Below, in pieces: positions 12,306-23,497 of a stretch of 64,000 nucleotides of DNA (its first letter is position 1; each line of letters starts with the position of its first letter). The DNA lies in NCBI GenBank assembly GCA_944388075.1, contig CALXHI010000012.1:61373-125372 (forward strand). Reading direction: 5' to 3'. A program made the translations under genes and the position numbers. This stretch comes from an uncultured Clostridia bacterium (GTDB lineage: Bacteria; Bacillota; Clostridia; Oscillospirales; Ruminococcaceae). The notes beneath the pieces were generated by a model. That model did not search any database. It worked only from the letters and a program-made list of their open reading frames with translations, and was not told the origin of the DNA.

Positions 12306-15300
12306 TTAGCCAATCGGCGCAACCGGATGTTCGGTGTGCGGGATCGTCGGTACAGGCTTCACCTGCTGATAGGGCACCATACCGGTACCGGCAGGAATCA
12401 GCTTACCGATGATAACATTCTCCTTCAGACCGAGCAGATGATCGCTCTTGCTGTGAACAGCCGCATCGGTCAGTGCTTTTGCAGTCTCCTGGAACGATGC
12501 TGCCGACAGGAAGCTTTCCGAATTCGAAGATGCCTTCGTGATACCAAGCAGCGACGGGCGAACAGTCACCAGACGCACATCCTCCTCACCGGCATCAATT
12601 CTTGCCTGCAGTGCGGCGTTGATGGTTTCCACTTCACGCTTGTCGATCATGGACTCCGGCAAAAGCAGACTGCTGCCCGGATCGTCAATCTGTACCTTCC
12701 GCATCATCTGACGCACAATGACCTCGATATGCTTATCATTGATTTCTACACCCTGCTGGCGATATGCAAACTGGATCTGCTCAATGATATAGTTCTGAAC
12801 GGCCTGTACGCCTCGGATTTCGAGCAGCTCCGGCGGATAAACACTACCGGTCGTTAGCTGAACACCTGCCTCAACAAATGCACCATCCTGCACGTAGTTC
12901 ATCAGATGGAAGTTATATGGAATCGAATATTTCGGCGATTCTGCACCCGTATTCGGATCACAAATGACAATGGTCTTCAGACCATTTTCCTCCTTGAGTT
13001 CAATATTGCCTGTATGCTTTGCGAGAATCGCACCACCCTTGGGACGTCTTGCTTCAAACAATTCCTCAACACGAGGCAGACCCTGTGTGATATCCTCACC
13101 GCCTGCGACACCGCCCGTGTGGAAGGTACGCATCGTCAGCTGGGTACCCGGTTCACCGATAGACTGTGCGGCGATGATACCAACCGCTTCACCATGCGAA
13201 ACGAGATTGCCGTTTGCGAGATTGATGCCATAGCACTTCGCACAAACACCCTTCTTCGCCTTACAGCAAAGCACAGAGCGAATATGCACTTTTGTGAAGC
13301 CCGCTTCCACAATTTTCTGTACATCGGCTTCGGTCAATGCTCTGGTCTTGGGAATATACAGCTCAGACTTTTCGTCCCGCAGATCCTCCACCAGATAACG
13401 ACCGACCAAACGCTCCTGCAACGGCTCGAGATCACGATCGCCGTCGCTGATGCAGTAAACCTCAATACCCTCAGTCGCACCGCAATCGGTTTCCCGAATG
13501 ATGACATCCTGCGAAACGTCCACCAGACGACGGGTCAGATAACCCGAGTCCGCCGTACGCAGAGCGGTATCTGCCAAGCCCTTACGAGCACCACGGCTGG
13601 AGATAAAGTATTCAGAAATGTTCAGACCCTCACGATAATTGGAACGAACCGGGATCTCGATGGTCGCACCGGATGTGTTGGCAATCAAGCCACGCATACC
13701 GGCAAGCTGACGAATCTGGTTGATCGAACCACGCGCACCGGAGTCGCTCATGATATTGATCGGGTTGTACGGATCGAGGTTTGCTTTCAACGCCTCCGTG
13801 ACCTGCTTGGTGGCACTGTCCCAAACCTCACAGACCTTCTGATACCGAATCGTATCCGAAATATAACCGTACTGATACTGCTCATTCAAGGATTCGACTT
13901 CGGCATCTGCCTGTGCCAGAATCTCCTTCTTCTGCGGAGGAATCGTCGCATCAATGACCGCTACGGTCAGACCGGAACGTGTGGAATAACGATAACCCAA
14001 TGCCTTCACACGGTCGAGCACCTCTGCGGTTTCCGTCACGCCATGCGTACGGATGCAGCGATCGATAATATCAGAAAGTACGCCCTTTTTGACAACTTGC
14101 GAGATTTCCAGTTCAAAATCGTTGCCATTGCTGCGATCGACAATGCCCAAATCCTGCGGAATCACCTGATTAAAAATCAAGCGTCCCATCGTACAGTCGA
14201 TAATGCGGGAGGCCGGCTGACCGTCCACACGAGAAACCGGTGTACCGTCGATCCGTTCCGTCATACGCACACGAATCTTGCTGTGCAACGTGATATAGTG
14301 CTGCTCATATGCCATCATCGCCTCATCGACATTGCGGAATACCATACCTTCACCCGGCTCGCCGTCCTTCACCATCGTCAGGTAGTAGCTTCCGAGGATC
14401 ATATCCTGCGTCGGCACGGCAACCGGCTTACCGTCAGAGGGTTTCAGCAGGTTGTTGGCAGCCAGCATCAGGAAACGTGCCTCGGCTTGTGCCTCAGCGG
14501 AAAGCGGCAGGTGTACAGCCATCTGGTCGCCATCGAAATCCGCATTAAATGCGGTACAAACCAGCGGGTGAAGCTTCAAGGCTCTGCCCTCGACGAGTAC
14601 CGGTTCAAATGCCTGAATACCCAGACGGTGGAGCGTAGGCGCACGGTTCAGCAGAACCGGATGATCCTTAATGACGTATGCCAGTGCATCCCAAACTTCT
14701 TTATCTTGCGCACGGTCAACCAGTTTACGGGCACTCTTAATATTCTGAATCTTACCGATTTCCACAAGGCGTTTGAGCACAAACGGCTTGAACAATTCAA
14801 TTGCCATCTCTTTCGGCAGACCGCACTGATACATCTTCAGTTCCGGACCGACAACGATAACCGAACGACCGGAATAGTCCACACGCTTACCGAGCAAATT
14901 TTGACGGAAACGACCCTGCTTACCCTTCAGATAATCGGAAAGCGACTTGAGCTGACGGTTGTTCGGACCGGTCACAGGCTTGCCATGGCGGCCGTTATCG
15001 ATCAAAGCATCGACAGCCTCTTGCAGCATTCTCGCCTCGTTACGGATGATAATGCTCGGTGCTTTCAGTGCCTGCATCTTGCTCAGACGGTTATTGCGAT
15101 TGATGACTCTGCGATAGAGATCATTGAGATCAGAGGTCGCATAGCGACCGCCATCGAGCATGACCATCGGGCGGATATCGGGCGGCAAAACCGGCAAAAC
15201 GGTCATGACCATCCACTCCGGATGATTGCCGGACAAACGGAATGCCTCGATAATTTCCAGACGCTTGAGCAGCTTGCTGCGCTTCTGATTTTTCTGGAGT

Positions 15301-16109
15301 GCCGCACGGCTGGTCGCCTTCTGATCAAGTACTCTCAGCTCCTCCATCAGCTGCTCCGACACGACCTCCAAATTGTTCTTCCACTCTTCCTCGACATCAA
15401 CGCAGAAAGAGCAATCCCGGCATTGGTAGCCGTGCTCACAATTTCGACAGACATCCAGCTGCTCGAAATCCAGCTGAAGCTTGCCCTCGGCAACCATGCG
15501 GTCACGGAATTTGTCATAACGATCGGGGCTGTATTCCTGCAACAGCTTGAGAATCGCACCGGCACCCATCTCGGCATGGAATGAATCTGCACCATGCTCT
15601 CGTACTTTTTCGAGGTATTCCTCCTCAGTCAGCGTCTGCTGCTTGACAAGACCGGTTTCATAAGCACCGTCTCGCGTCGGATCCGGCTCACCCGGATCGG
15701 TGACGATATATTTCGTAAAATAGATTACTGATTCGAGATCTTTCTGAGAGATATCAAGCACCTGACGAATGTACGCCGGTGTGCTCTTAAAATACCAGAT
15801 ATGGGCAACCGGTGCTGCCAGTTCAATATGACCCATGCGCTCACGGCGCACCTTCGCCTGCGTCACCTCAACGCCGCAAATCGGACAAATCGTCCCCTTG
15901 AACCGCACCTTCTTGTACTTTCCGCAGGCACATTCCCAGTCCTTGGTCGGTCCGAAAATCTGCTCGCAAAACAGACCGCCACGCTCCGGCTTCTGCGTAC
16001 GATAGTTGATGGTTTCCGGTTTTTCGACGCAGCCATGGCTCCATTTATCACGGATTTGTTCCGGAGACGCCAAGCCAATTTTAATGGAATCAAAGGTAAT
16101 GTAATCCAA
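12306..16109 (-). CDS. rpoC: DNA-directed RNA polymerase subunit beta'
   Basis: Catalytic beta' subunit of RNA polymerase, 1,267 residues, typical for Gram-positives. It shows the N-terminal zinc site ([11 protein letters not shown] with CPICGVEV), the active-site triad of aspartates in [16 protein letters not shown], and the second zinc cluster CGATEG / [14 protein letters not shown]. The reading frame begins with TTG at 16109, seven bases after GGAGG; no in-frame ATG lies nearby, so a TTG start is likely. The 116-base gap to rpoB holds a small CTATGC/GCATAG hairpin (16131-16148) just before the ribosome site, and no terminator, so rpoB and rpoC are one transcript. Confidence 0.98.
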   Translation of the reverse strand: MDYITFDSIKIGLASPEQIRDKWSHGCVEKPETINYRTQKPERGGLFCEQIFGPTKDWECACGKYKKVRFKGTICPICGVEVTQAKVRRERMGHIELAAPVAHIWYFKSTPAYIRQVLDISQKDLESVIYFTKYIVTDPGEPDPTRDGAYETGLVKQQTLTEEEYLEKVREHGADSFHAEMGAGAILKLLQEYSPDRYDKFRDRMVAEGKLQLDFEQLDVCRNCEHGYQCRDCSFCVDVEEEWKNNLEVVSEQLMEELRVLDQKATSRAALQKNQKRSKLLKRLEIIEAFRLSGNHPEWMVMTVLPVLPPDIRPMVMLDGGRYATSDLNDLYRRVINRNNRLSKMQALKAPSIIIRNEARMLQEAVDALIDNGRHGKPVTGPNNRQLKSLSDYLKGKQGRFRQNLLGKRVDYSGRSVIVVGPELKMYQCGLPKEMAIELFKPFVLKRLVEIGKIQNIKSARKLVDRAQDKEVWDALAYVIKDHPVLLNRAPTLHRLGIQAFEPVLVEGRALKLHPLVCTAFNADFDGDQMAVHLPLSAEAQAEARFLMLAANNLLKPSDGKPVAVPTQDMILGSYYLTMVKDGEPGEGMVFRNVDEAMMAYEQHYITLHSKIRVRMTERIDGTPVSRVDGQPASRIIDCTMGRLIFNQVIPQDLGIVDRSNGNDFELEISQVVKKGVLSDIIDRCIRTHGVTETAEVLDRVKALGYRYSTRSGLTVAVIDATIPPQKKEILAQADAEVESLNEQYQYGYISDTIRYQKVCEVWDSATKQVTEALKANLDPYNPINIMSDSGARGSINQIRQLAGMRGLIANTSGATIEIPVRSNYREGLNISEYFISSRGARKGLADTALRTADSGYLTRRLVDVSQDVIIRETDCGATEGIEVYCISDGDRDLEPLQERLVGRYLVEDLRDEKSELYIPKTRALTEADVQKIVEAGFTKVHIRSVLCCKAKKGVCAKCYGINLANGNLVSHGEAVGIIAAQSIGEPGTQLTMRTFHTGGVAGGEDITQGLPRVEELFEARRPKGGAILAKHTGNIELKEENGLKTIVICDPNTGAESPKYSIPYNFHLMNYVQDGAFVEAGVQLTTGSVYPPELLEIRGVQAVQNYIIEQIQFAYRQQGVEINDKHIEVIVRQMMRKVQIDDPGSSLLLPESMIDKREVETINAALQARIDAGEEDVRLVTVRPSLLGITKASSNSESFLSAASFQETAKALTDAAVHSKSDHLLGLKENVIIGKLIPAGTGMVPYQQVKPVPTIPHTEHPVAPIG

Positions 16110-16225
16110 TGTGTTTCCTCCTTATCGTCTATGCGTTTTTGCATAGGCCGTCTCGCCTACATGGATGGAAACGGATCTGCGCAGCCGATATCGCTCGGGT
16201 GCGCCCCGTATTGCACTGTTCCAGA

Positions 16226-19200
16226 TTACTCGTCGTAAGAATCCTGATCGGAGTCATCGAAATCATCAAGACCTGCCTTCATAGCATCGCCATAGAAATC
16301 ACTGTCGGAATCGTCAAATGAATCCGAACCGACTCCATAATCACGACATGCACCGCCCGATTCAGCCAACTCTTCGAGGGACTGTCCCTGATCACCAATC
16401 AAGAATCCGGCACCGGACATCGCTTGTTCACCGTCCTGCACACCAACCATCTGTTCGGAGAGCAGTTCGCTGCGGCGAGGCTTCACCGGTTCATCAAAGC
16501 ACTGCTTGAGTTCGATTTCATTCTGGTCAGCATCCAGTACACGCAAATCCAGACCGAGCGACTGCAATTCCTTGACTAAAACCTTAAAGCTTTCCGGAAT
16601 CCCCGGCTGCGGCACATTGTCGCCCTTGACAATTGCTTCATAGGTGCTGACACGACCGGTCGTATCGTCGGACTTGACTGTCAGGATTTCCTGAAGCGTG
16701 TAAGCAGCACCATATGCTTCGAGAGCCCAAACTTCCATCTCACCGAAACGCTGTCCGCCGAACTGCGCCTTACCGCCAAGCGGCTGCTGCGTAACCAACG
16801 AATACGGACCGACAGAACGTGCATGAATCTTATCGTCAACGAGGTGATGGAGTTTTAGATAATACATATAGCCAACCGTAACACGGTTATCAAATTTCTC
16901 ACCGGTACGGCCGTCATAAACCGTAAACTTACCATCCTCAGAATAGGGAATGGACTTGGTATCAATGACCTTCTGCATCGGTTTCAGGGAAAACGGTTCT
17001 CTGTCACCGGATTCTCTTGCCTTCCGGTTCTGCTCCTCCGCCAGACGGAAGCAGGCACGAATATCCTCCTCATGTGCACCGTCGAAAACAGGGGTCATGA
17101 TATGCCAGCCGAGTGCCTTGGCAGCCATGCCGAGGTGAACCTCGAGCACCTGACCGATGTTCATACGAGAAGGAACGCCGAGCGGATTCAGAACGATATC
17201 CAGCGGCGTACCATCCTCGAGGAACGGCATATCCTCCTCGGGCAAAATGCGGGAAACTACGCCCTTGTTGCCGTGACGACCCGCCATCTTGTCACCAACA
17301 GAAATCTTACGCTTCTGTGCGATATAGCAGCGAACGATCATGTTGACACCGGGTGCCAGTTCATCGCAATTCGTGTGGTCGAACACCTTCACATCGACAA
17401 TCACGCCGGATGTACCATGAGGCACACGCAGCGAGTTGTCACGTACCTCTCGTGCCTTTTCACCGAAGATGGCACGCAGCAGCCGCTCCTCTGCGGTCAA
17501 CTCGGTTTCACCCTTCGGGGTGACCTTACCGACCAAAATATCATTCGGATGCACCTCTGCACCAATCCGAATAATACCTCGATCATCCAAATCCTTCAGT
17601 GCATCTTCGCCGACATTGGGAATATCACGGGTGATCTCTTCCGGACCGAGCTTCGTATCACGGCATTCCAGCTCATACTCCTCGATATGCACGGACGTAA
17701 AGACATCTTCCCGTACCAGACGCTCATTCAGCAAAACAGCGTCCTCATAATTATAGCCTTCCCAAGTCATGAACCCAATGAGGGCGTTCTTACCCAAGGA
17801 AATCTCACCATCACAGGTTGCAGGACCATCGGCAATGACCTGACCGGTCACAACATCTTCCCCAACCGAAACGATCGGTCGCTGATTGATACAGGTTGCT
17901 TGGTTACTGCGCTTGAACTTGATGAGCTGATACTTCTGCACCTCGTCCTCACGCTGACCATAACGTACAACAATCTCGTCCGCACTGACCGCAATAACCT
18001 TGCCGGGCTTGTCGCAGAGTACGCAAACACCAGAGTCCACAGCAGCCTTATATTCCATACCGGTACCGACAAACGGTCTCTCGGTCTTAAGAAGCGGAAC
18101 AGCCTGACGCTGCATGTTCGAACCCATCAATGCACGGTTCGCATCATCGTTCTCGAGGAACGGAATCATCGCCGTTGCGACAGATACAACCATCTTCGGC
18201 GAAACATCCATAAAGTCGATCTGCGACGGAGGACACTCGATAATCTGATCCCGCAGACGTGCCGTAACACGCTTACGAGCGAACTTGTGATCCTCTGTCA
18301 ACGGCTCGTTCGCCTGCGCCACGCAATAATTGTCCTCCACATCAGCTGTCATGTAAACGACCTCATCGGTGACCACACCGGTTTCCTTATCGACCTTGCG
18401 GTACGGTGCTTCAATAAAGCCATACACATTAATGCGAGCAAACGATGCAAGGTAAGAGATCAGACCAATGTTCGGACCTTCCGGTGTTTCGATCGGACAC
18501 ATTCTGCCGTAGTGGCTGTAGTGTACATCACGCACCTCGAATCCGGCACGATCTCTTGCCAGACCACCCGGACCTAGTGCGGACAAACGACGCTTGTGGG
18601 TCAATTCGGACAGCGGATTATTCTGATCCATGAACTGCGACAGCGGAGACGAACCAAAAAACTCTTTGATTGCCGCCTGAATCGGACGAATGTTGACCAA
18701 TGCCTGCGGCGTCAAGTTTTCGGCATCCTGCGCCTGAATGTTCATGCGTTCCCGTACCACACGCTCCATACGAGCGAATCCAATGCGGAACTGATTCTGC
18801 ATCAGTTCACCGACCGAACGGATACGGCGATTACCGAGGTGGTCAATGTCATCGACATGACCGATGCCATCGCAGAGATTACAAAAATAGCTGATGGAGG
18901 CAAAAATATCATCGAGCACAATATGCTTCGGCACGAGCACATCTGCCTTCTGACGAAGCAACTTCTTCAGGGTTTCCGGTTCCCCATCTGCTTCCTCGAG
19001 CACTTCGAGCAGTACCTTTGCGGAAACCTTTTCCCGAATGCCATAAGCCTCACCGTCAAAGTCCGGCAAAATCGGCAGAACATAGGGGGCGATATCAACC
19101 ATGCCATTGCCGAAAATCTTCACTGTACGGTGAACGAATTCTGCTGTCACCTCATGCTTTGTCTCGTCCACATGCGTTTCACGCACCTCGGCATCAACGA

Positions 19201-20248
19201 ACGCCTCACTGACACCGGCCTGTTCAATGGCCTGTGCCAATGCCACATCGACCTTTTGTCCCTGTGCGGCAACGACCTCGCCGGTCATCGGGCTAACCAC
19301 ATCCTGCGCAAGAACCTGTCCGATCAGGCGGGAGCTGATGCCGAGCTTCTTGTTATACTTGTAGCGGCCAAATCGGCACAGATCATATTTCTTCGGATCG
19401 AAAAACAAGCTCTGCAACAGCGAATCTGCTGCCTCAACGGTTGCCGGATCTCCGGGTCTGAGTTTTTTATAGACCTCAAGCAAGGAAGCCTCGATGTTGC
19501 GTGCTGCATCATCGGTGACATTTTCTTCTTTTTGGGCAATGGTCGCCTTCAGTCTCGGATCCTCACCGAACACCTCAAAGATTTCCTCATTGCTACCCAG
19601 TCCCAATGCACGGATAAAGATCGTCAGCGGGATCTTTCGGTTTTTATCAATGCGAACATGAATCACATCATTGGAATCCATTTCGTATTCCAGCCAAGCA
19701 CCGCGATTCGGAATGACTGTTGTGCTAAAGAGGCTTTTACCGGACTTGTCCCGGCTCACACCGTAATACACACCCGGCGAGCGCACAAGCTGTGACACAA
19801 TGACACGCTCTGCACCATTGATCACGAATGTCCCGCTGTCAGTCATGAGCGGCAGATCGCCCATGTAAATTTCCGAGTTGACAACATCATCCTGACCGGT
19901 TCTCCAAAGCTGAACCTTCACGCGCAATGCTGCCGCATATGTCGCATCCCGCTCTTTGCACTCCGCAATCGTATACTTGGGTTTGGAATCAATGCGATAA
20001 TCCAGAAAGCGGAGACGGAAATTGTTGTTGAAATCCGTAATATCCGCAACATCACGGAAAACCTCACGCAAGCCTTCTTCCAAAAACCATCGATACGAGC
20101 TTTTCTGTACTTCGATCAGGTTCGGCATCGGCAGAACCTCATTGATCTTTCCAAAGCTCATGCGTTGGTTCTTTCCGACCTGCTTCGGAACAACATCAAT
20201 TTCGGATTGCAGTTCCTTGTCAATTTGCGGGGTAGTTTGCAAGCTCAT
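16226..20248 (-). CDS. rpoB: DNA-directed RNA polymerase subunit beta
   Basis: 1,340 residues. The rifampicin pocket is intact and wild type in look: [17 protein letters not shown] and [13 protein letters not shown] keep the residues where resistance mutations usually fall. Other core blocks: [19 protein letters not shown] and [17 protein letters not shown]. After the normal end of the family the chain continues for about 90 residues, finishing in a strongly acidic Asp/Ser-rich tail. ATG at 20248 follows AGGAGG at 7 bases; the frame is open another 166 codons upstream but across the promoter. rplL does not precede it, so here rpoB leads its own operon. Confidence 0.98.
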   Translation of the reverse strand: MSLQTTPQIDKELQSEIDVVPKQVGKNQRMSFGKINEVLPMPNLIEVQKSSYRWFLEEGLREVFRDVADITDFNNNFRLRFLDYRIDSKPKYTIAECKERDATYAAALRVKVQLWRTGQDDVVNSEIYMGDLPLMTDSGTFVINGAERVIVSQLVRSPGVYYGVSRDKSGKSLFSTTVIPNRGAWLEYEMDSNDVIHVRIDKNRKIPLTIFIRALGLGSNEEIFEVFGEDPRLKATIAQKEENVTDDAARNIEASLLEVYKKLRPGDPATVEAADSLLQSLFFDPKKYDLCRFGRYKYNKKLGISSRLIGQVLAQDVVSPMTGEVVAAQGQKVDVALAQAIEQAGVSEAFVDAEVRETHVDETKHEVTAEFVHRTVKIFGNGMVDIAPYVLPILPDFDGEAYGIREKVSAKVLLEVLEEADGEPETLKKLLRQKADVLVPKHIVLDDIFASISYFCNLCDGIGHVDDIDHLGNRRIRSVGELMQNQFRIGFARMERVVRERMNIQAQDAENLTPQALVNIRPIQAAIKEFFGSSPLSQFMDQNNPLSELTHKRRLSALGPGGLARDRAGFEVRDVHYSHYGRMCPIETPEGPNIGLISYLASFARINVYGFIEAPYRKVDKETGVVTDEVVYMTADVEDNYCVAQANEPLTEDHKFARKRVTARLRDQIIECPPSQIDFMDVSPKMVVSVATAMIPFLENDDANRALMGSNMQRQAVPLLKTERPFVGTGMEYKAAVDSGVCVLCDKPGKVIAVSADEIVVRYGQREDEVQKYQLIKFKRSNQATCINQRPIVSVGEDVVTGQVIADGPATCDGEISLGKNALIGFMTWEGYNYEDAVLLNERLVREDVFTSVHIEEYELECRDTKLGPEEITRDIPNVGEDALKDLDDRGIIRIGAEVHPNDILVGKVTPKGETELTAEERLLRAIFGEKAREVRDNSLRVPHGTSGVIVDVKVFDHTNCDELAPGVNMIVRCYIAQKRKISVGDKMAGRHGNKGVVSRILPEEDMPFLEDGTPLDIVLNPLGVPSRMNIGQVLEVHLGMAAKALGWHIMTPVFDGAHEEDIRACFRLAEEQNRKARESGDREPFSLKPMQKVIDTKSIPYSEDGKFTVYDGRTGEKFDNRVTVGYMYYLKLHHLVDDKIHARSVGPYSLVTQQPLGGKAQFGGQRFGEMEVWALEAYGAAYTLQEILTVKSDDTTGRVSTYEAIVKGDNVPQPGIPESFKVLVKELQSLGLDLRVLDADQNEIELKQCFDEPVKPRRSELLSEQMVGVQDGEQAMSGAGFLIGDQGQSLEELAESGGACRDYGVGSDSFDDSDSDFYGDAMKAGLDDFDDSDQDSYDE

Positions 20249-20338
20249 GGGCAAAAACCTCCTGACTGTTCTATACATCACAAAACGGACGCAACGAAGC
20301 AATCGCATATGTCTGCATGAAATTTGCATGAAAAGTAC

Positions 20339-20367
20339 TTGACAAATCTGAAATTCTATGGTATGAT
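20339..20367 (+). promoter_or_regulatory. Divergent promoter inside the rpoB leader
   Basis: TTGACA (20339-20344), 17-base spacer, TATGAT (20362-20367) with a TGn extension, reading rightwards. It overlaps the rpoB 5' leader in antisense. The nearest plus-strand gene (20847) has its own promoter, so the product, if any, would be an untranslated RNA. Confidence 0.55.
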
Positions 20368-20411
20368 AGAGTAGACATGCGATTGAAAATGCCATAATCA
20401 GGCATTCTATT

Positions 20412-20440
20412 ATTATAAGCATAATTCGATGCCGTGTCAA
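20412..20440 (-). promoter_or_regulatory. Promoter of rpoBC
   Basis: Exact TTGACA (20435-20440) and TATAAT (20412-20417), 17-base spacer, minus strand, giving a leader of about 157 bases before rpoB. The leader starts with a small AATGCC/GGCATT stem. Confidence 0.85.
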
Positions 20441-20765
20441 GTGCTTTTTCAAAACTTCGTGCAAAATGCTTTGTTCCCATGCAAATATGCTGTTGCATTT
20501 TTGGCATTTTACAAAACGGTACATAGCAAGTTCACGCTCCGGCATTCCCATGAAATCACAACGCCTCAAAAATTTGTTTTCAGCACGGTACAGTCCCAAG
20601 ACAAGCAAGCAATCATGAAAGCATCCCTCGTATGGTTCGCCCTGCGGGGGATGTGCTGTTTCATCGGCACTTTGTCCGATATCAAATGGTCGCTTTTGTG
20701 CATATTCACTACGGTTTGCCATTTCTTTCATGCAAAAAATTTCCAAAAAGATTGGTTACTTGGCA
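20441..20765. other. Intergenic stretch between rpoB and membrane-protein promoters
   Basis: About 325 bases without a supported gene. Open frames here lack ribosome sites and recognisable products. No tRNA, riboswitch or clear terminator was seen. Confidence 0.5.
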
Positions 20766-20794
20766 TTTACAAGCGGAGGATTTCGTGGTATAAT
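20766..20794 (+). promoter_or_regulatory. Promoter of the membrane-protein cluster
   Basis: TTTACA (20766-20771), 17-base spacer, TATAAT (20789-20794) preceded by TGG, 52 bases before the ATG at 20847. Confidence 0.75.
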
Positions 20795-20846
20795 AAAAGA
20801 GTATATCATGTGAGCAGCGCAATCCGCCACGCAAAGGAGAATCTCT

Positions 20847-21548
20847 ATGGCATCTTTGTATACCGATGAAGCACTGGAAGCTCGTTATGCACGCAATCGC
20901 AAAAAGAAAAGACTATATGAGCTCGTAAGCCTCCTCTTATTTCTCATGTGGCTTGCCTGTGCGCTATTCGTTATGCTTCCCGACGTAATCATAGGAGTTT
21001 TGTCCGTGGTCGCCAATATCATGTCACTCTTGACAACCGGCGAACTCGATTCCGACATGACGAATTTCATTGTCACCGCACTTGTCGAGCTAGCCACCGC
21101 ACTCCCGACCGGATATGTCATCTATCGAAAGCGTTCCCGCTATGCCCTTATTCTCAGCGCAGTCCTATTTGTCTTAATGCTGACAACAAGGTACTATGCG
21201 TTCGTGTCGTTTCAGCTTTTTCTGAACATCATGGCATTCATTCTCCATCGCTGTTGGGAGACACTTGCGCAAGAGGAAGGCTATCCGCTGTTTGCAATCT
21301 CTTATCAGGAGCAGCAGGAAAAACAGCAGGCCGCCGAACGGCTTGCCAAAAAACAAGCCATCAAAGCCGCACAGGATGCATGCGCCGAACAGCCCGTATC
21401 CAATGCAGCTGCAGAAAATGTCATGCCGGATTTGCTGGATCCGCAAACGGTCAATATCCCATCCGATTTAGCCGGCTATCATGACCGCTTTCAGCAGACC
21501 AATGCGGATACCGAGCACGAGGCAGATGCCATCACCGCTCCTATGTGA
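20847..21548 (+). CDS. Membrane protein of unknown function (first of three)
   Basis: 233 residues, not recognised. A basic N-terminus (ARNRKKKRLYE) leads into four likely membrane helices between residues ~25 and ~135, then the motif EEGYPLFAISY near 148-158, followed by a Gln/Ala/Lys-rich and then acidic, probably disordered cytoplasmic tail. The start follows AAAGGAG. The next two genes share the plan of helices, a G-Y/F-P-x-F motif and a long low-complexity tail, suggesting one family. Confidence 0.75.
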   Translation: MASLYTDEALEARYARNRKKKRLYELVSLLLFLMWLACALFVMLPDVIIGVLSVVANIMSLLTTGELDSDMTNFIVTALVELATALPTGYVIYRKRSRYALILSAVLFVLMLTTRYYAFVSFQLFLNIMAFILHRCWETLAQEEGYPLFAISYQEQQEKQQAAERLAKKQAIKAAQDACAEQPVSNAAAENVMPDLLDPQTVNIPSDLAGYHDRFQQTNADTEHEADAITAPM

Positions 21549-21583
21549 CACGATTCCTCGATTGTGTGCCCACATTTCATTTT

Positions 21584-21732
21584 AGGCAACGCCACACAAA
21601 GACCGTCTGACGGCTTTGCACGCCATCTGCTTGCACTTTTCCGTCACATTTCACAAAAATATTCGGAAATACACCGAGCATTCCCTGTGCTTTTTGTTTC
21701 ATCTGACGCACAATCTTTGTGCGGTGTCGCCT
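21584..21732. repeat. Inverted-repeat element with AGGCAAC ends
   Basis: AGGCAACGCCACACAAAG at the left and CTTTGTGCGGTGTCGCCT at the right are imperfect inverted copies about 150 bases apart; the left end also folds by itself (AAAG-CCGT/ACGG-CTTT). A related 43-base hairpin lies at 53685. It could be a small non-autonomous element or a terminator-like repeat. It fills the gap between two membrane-protein genes and ends just before the second gene's ribosome site. Confidence 0.45.
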
Positions 21733-21761
21733 TTATTTTATATAGAAAGGAAGATCTCACT

Positions 21762-22706
21762 ATGGCGCAAACCGACCAAACCCCTCAGACCAACCCTTTC
21801 GGCGATGAACAGCCCAAAATTGTTCATCTGGAAAAAAATGAATCCCACTACGAATACTGCCGTATGCAGATGCACGAAATCAACCGTGTCCATCAACGCA
21901 CCTTTCTCTGCAATATGATACTTTGCATGATTGTCTGCCTGCTTGCCGTATTCAAGGTCTATATCGGCGGATTTTCCGTTCTCAGTACACCCTTCATCGG
22001 CTCCGATGATCCCGGTGCGATTCTGACCGGCGGTATTTTTCAGATTCTCTTTGCCCTGCTCGACATTGTGCTGGGCTATTTGGCATGGGCGAATTTTCAT
22101 TCGCTGAATATCATTCTTGCCGCCTGGTACAGCATTGTCACTGTCATCGGCATTTTCAAGCTCGATTACTTGACCGCCATCATTGGCATTGTCGGTCTGT
22201 TCTTCTACATCTTCGCCATCCAAGCCATGCGCAAAGAAGGCGCACTCTCAACTATGGATGGCTACCCCGATTTCCACGAGACATTCAGCATCGACAAATC
22301 CGATTTCGTCATTCAGACGCTGCTCGCCCACAAGGATGAGCGTTCTGCCTTCGGCAAGAAAAAACCGATTTTTTCCGAGCAGTATTCCCTGCGAAAAAAG
22401 AAATCCACACATATACAAGAGGATACCGGCTCTGCCTCTGAAGCACTTGCAGAGGAATTGCAGCGCACGCTTGCAGATGCAAAGGCAAGCAAAGCGAATC
22501 CTGCTGCGGAAACGAAGCAACTGGCAGCCGCTCCTGCCTCGCAAGAGGATATCTCGTCCTCGAATGCGGATGCAGCGGCAGAAACCGTGCCGGATTCGAT
22601 ACCCGATATCCTATCGCAGCAGCAGCCACAACAACCCAAACAATCTCACCGCAAGAAAAAACGTTCCCGTCACAATCGCTCCCACAAAGGAGGCACATCC
22701 ACATGA
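21762..22706 (+). CDS. Membrane protein of unknown function (second of three)
   Basis: 314 residues, not recognised. The N-terminal ~50 residues are polar (MAQTDQTPQTNPFGDEQPK), followed by several hydrophobic helices (for example IILAAWYSIVTVIGIF and LTAIIGIVGLFFYIFAI), the motif MDGYPDFHETFS, and a long Ala/Glu/Gln-rich tail ending in a basic HRKKKRSRHNRSHK stretch. The ATG follows AAAGGAAG; the frame is open further upstream through the inverted-repeat element but without a ribosome site. The stop overlaps the next gene by 4 bases. Confidence 0.75.
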   Translation: MAQTDQTPQTNPFGDEQPKIVHLEKNESHYEYCRMQMHEINRVHQRTFLCNMILCMIVCLLAVFKVYIGGFSVLSTPFIGSDDPGAILTGGIFQILFALLDIVLGYLAWANFHSLNIILAAWYSIVTVIGIFKLDYLTAIIGIVGLFFYIFAIQAMRKEGALSTMDGYPDFHETFSIDKSDFVIQTLLAHKDERSAFGKKKPIFSEQYSLRKKKSTHIQEDTGSASEALAEELQRTLADAKASKANPAAETKQLAAAPASQEDISSSNADAAAETVPDSIPDILSQQQPQQPKQSHRKKKRSRHNRSHKGGTST

Positions 22707-23467
22707 TGACCGAAACACAAAAAGAACAACATGAACAAAACCGTCTGAAAAAGCTGCAGCTGGAGCGGCAGTTTCAAGCGGCATGGATTGCCACAATTGT
22801 TTTGGGCGCATTTTTGTTTTTCCTGATTTTGTTTTGCGGTGTGCAGCCTGCCAAAGACCCTGATGTAACCGGCGCAGCGAAATTCTACCATTCGATCGCA
22901 CATGGCGCAGGCTTCCTTCTACTGTCTGTCGCCACATTTGTTCTGGGCTTTTTTGCCGCCTCAAAACGCCCGATGCCGGCATTGGTTCTGATTGGCATTT
23001 TTCTCGTGCATATGGTTTTCGGAATGGTCAGCAATGCAACCGCACAATCCTATGGCTTCTTTCTTCCCGATCTGTTCGGCATCGTCCTCTATGGTTGGAC
23101 ATTCCTGCGCTGTCGGGAATATCAGCAGCTCTCCGAACAGCCCGGATTTCCGCATTTCTCCGTGAGCGTGGAAGAATCTTCCGAGTATGTCGCACCGCTG
23201 TATGTGACACAGCGCACGGCGTCCTCGCAGATGGAGGAAATCACAGCGCCGGGCGACCCGACAGTCGCACAGCCGCAGCAGACGGAAACACCCGAAATTC
23301 CGGCATTGCCCGCACCTTCTCCCGACATCGTGCTTGAGGAGATGGATGCCAATCTCCGCCCTGCACCGCAGCATGACGCATTGCCGAATCCGGAAGAGGT
23401 GCGTGCCAGACTCCGTGCCATGCGCCAAAGCCGCATCGATGCCGAAAATAAAACATCAGAATCCTGA
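22703..23467 (+). CDS. Membrane protein of unknown function (third of three)
   Basis: 254 residues, not recognised. A basic, Gln-rich N-terminal helix precedes three or four membrane helices (AWIATIVLGAFLFFLILF, FLLLSVATFVLGFF, PALVLIGIFLVHMVFG), then the motif EQPGFPHFSVS and a Pro/Glu-rich disordered tail with a final LRAMRQSRIDAEN helix. It is translationally coupled to the preceding gene (ATGA). It shares architecture with the two genes upstream. Role unknown. Confidence 0.75.
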   Translation: MMTETQKEQHEQNRLKKLQLERQFQAAWIATIVLGAFLFFLILFCGVQPAKDPDVTGAAKFYHSIAHGAGFLLLSVATFVLGFFAASKRPMPALVLIGIFLVHMVFGMVSNATAQSYGFFLPDLFGIVLYGWTFLRCREYQQLSEQPGFPHFSVSVEESSEYVAPLYVTQRTASSQMEEITAPGDPTVAQPQQTETPEIPALPAPSPDIVLEEMDANLRPAPQHDALPNPEEVRARLRAMRQSRIDAENKTSES

Positions 23468-23497
23468 TATCGAGAATCCACGGAAAGGAGTCCATCC

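Noticed and set aside
12906..15584. An 892-codon open frame on the plus strand opposite rpoC
   Set aside because: It is antisense to a certain gene, shows no domain, and arises from the codon bias of the rpoC strand.
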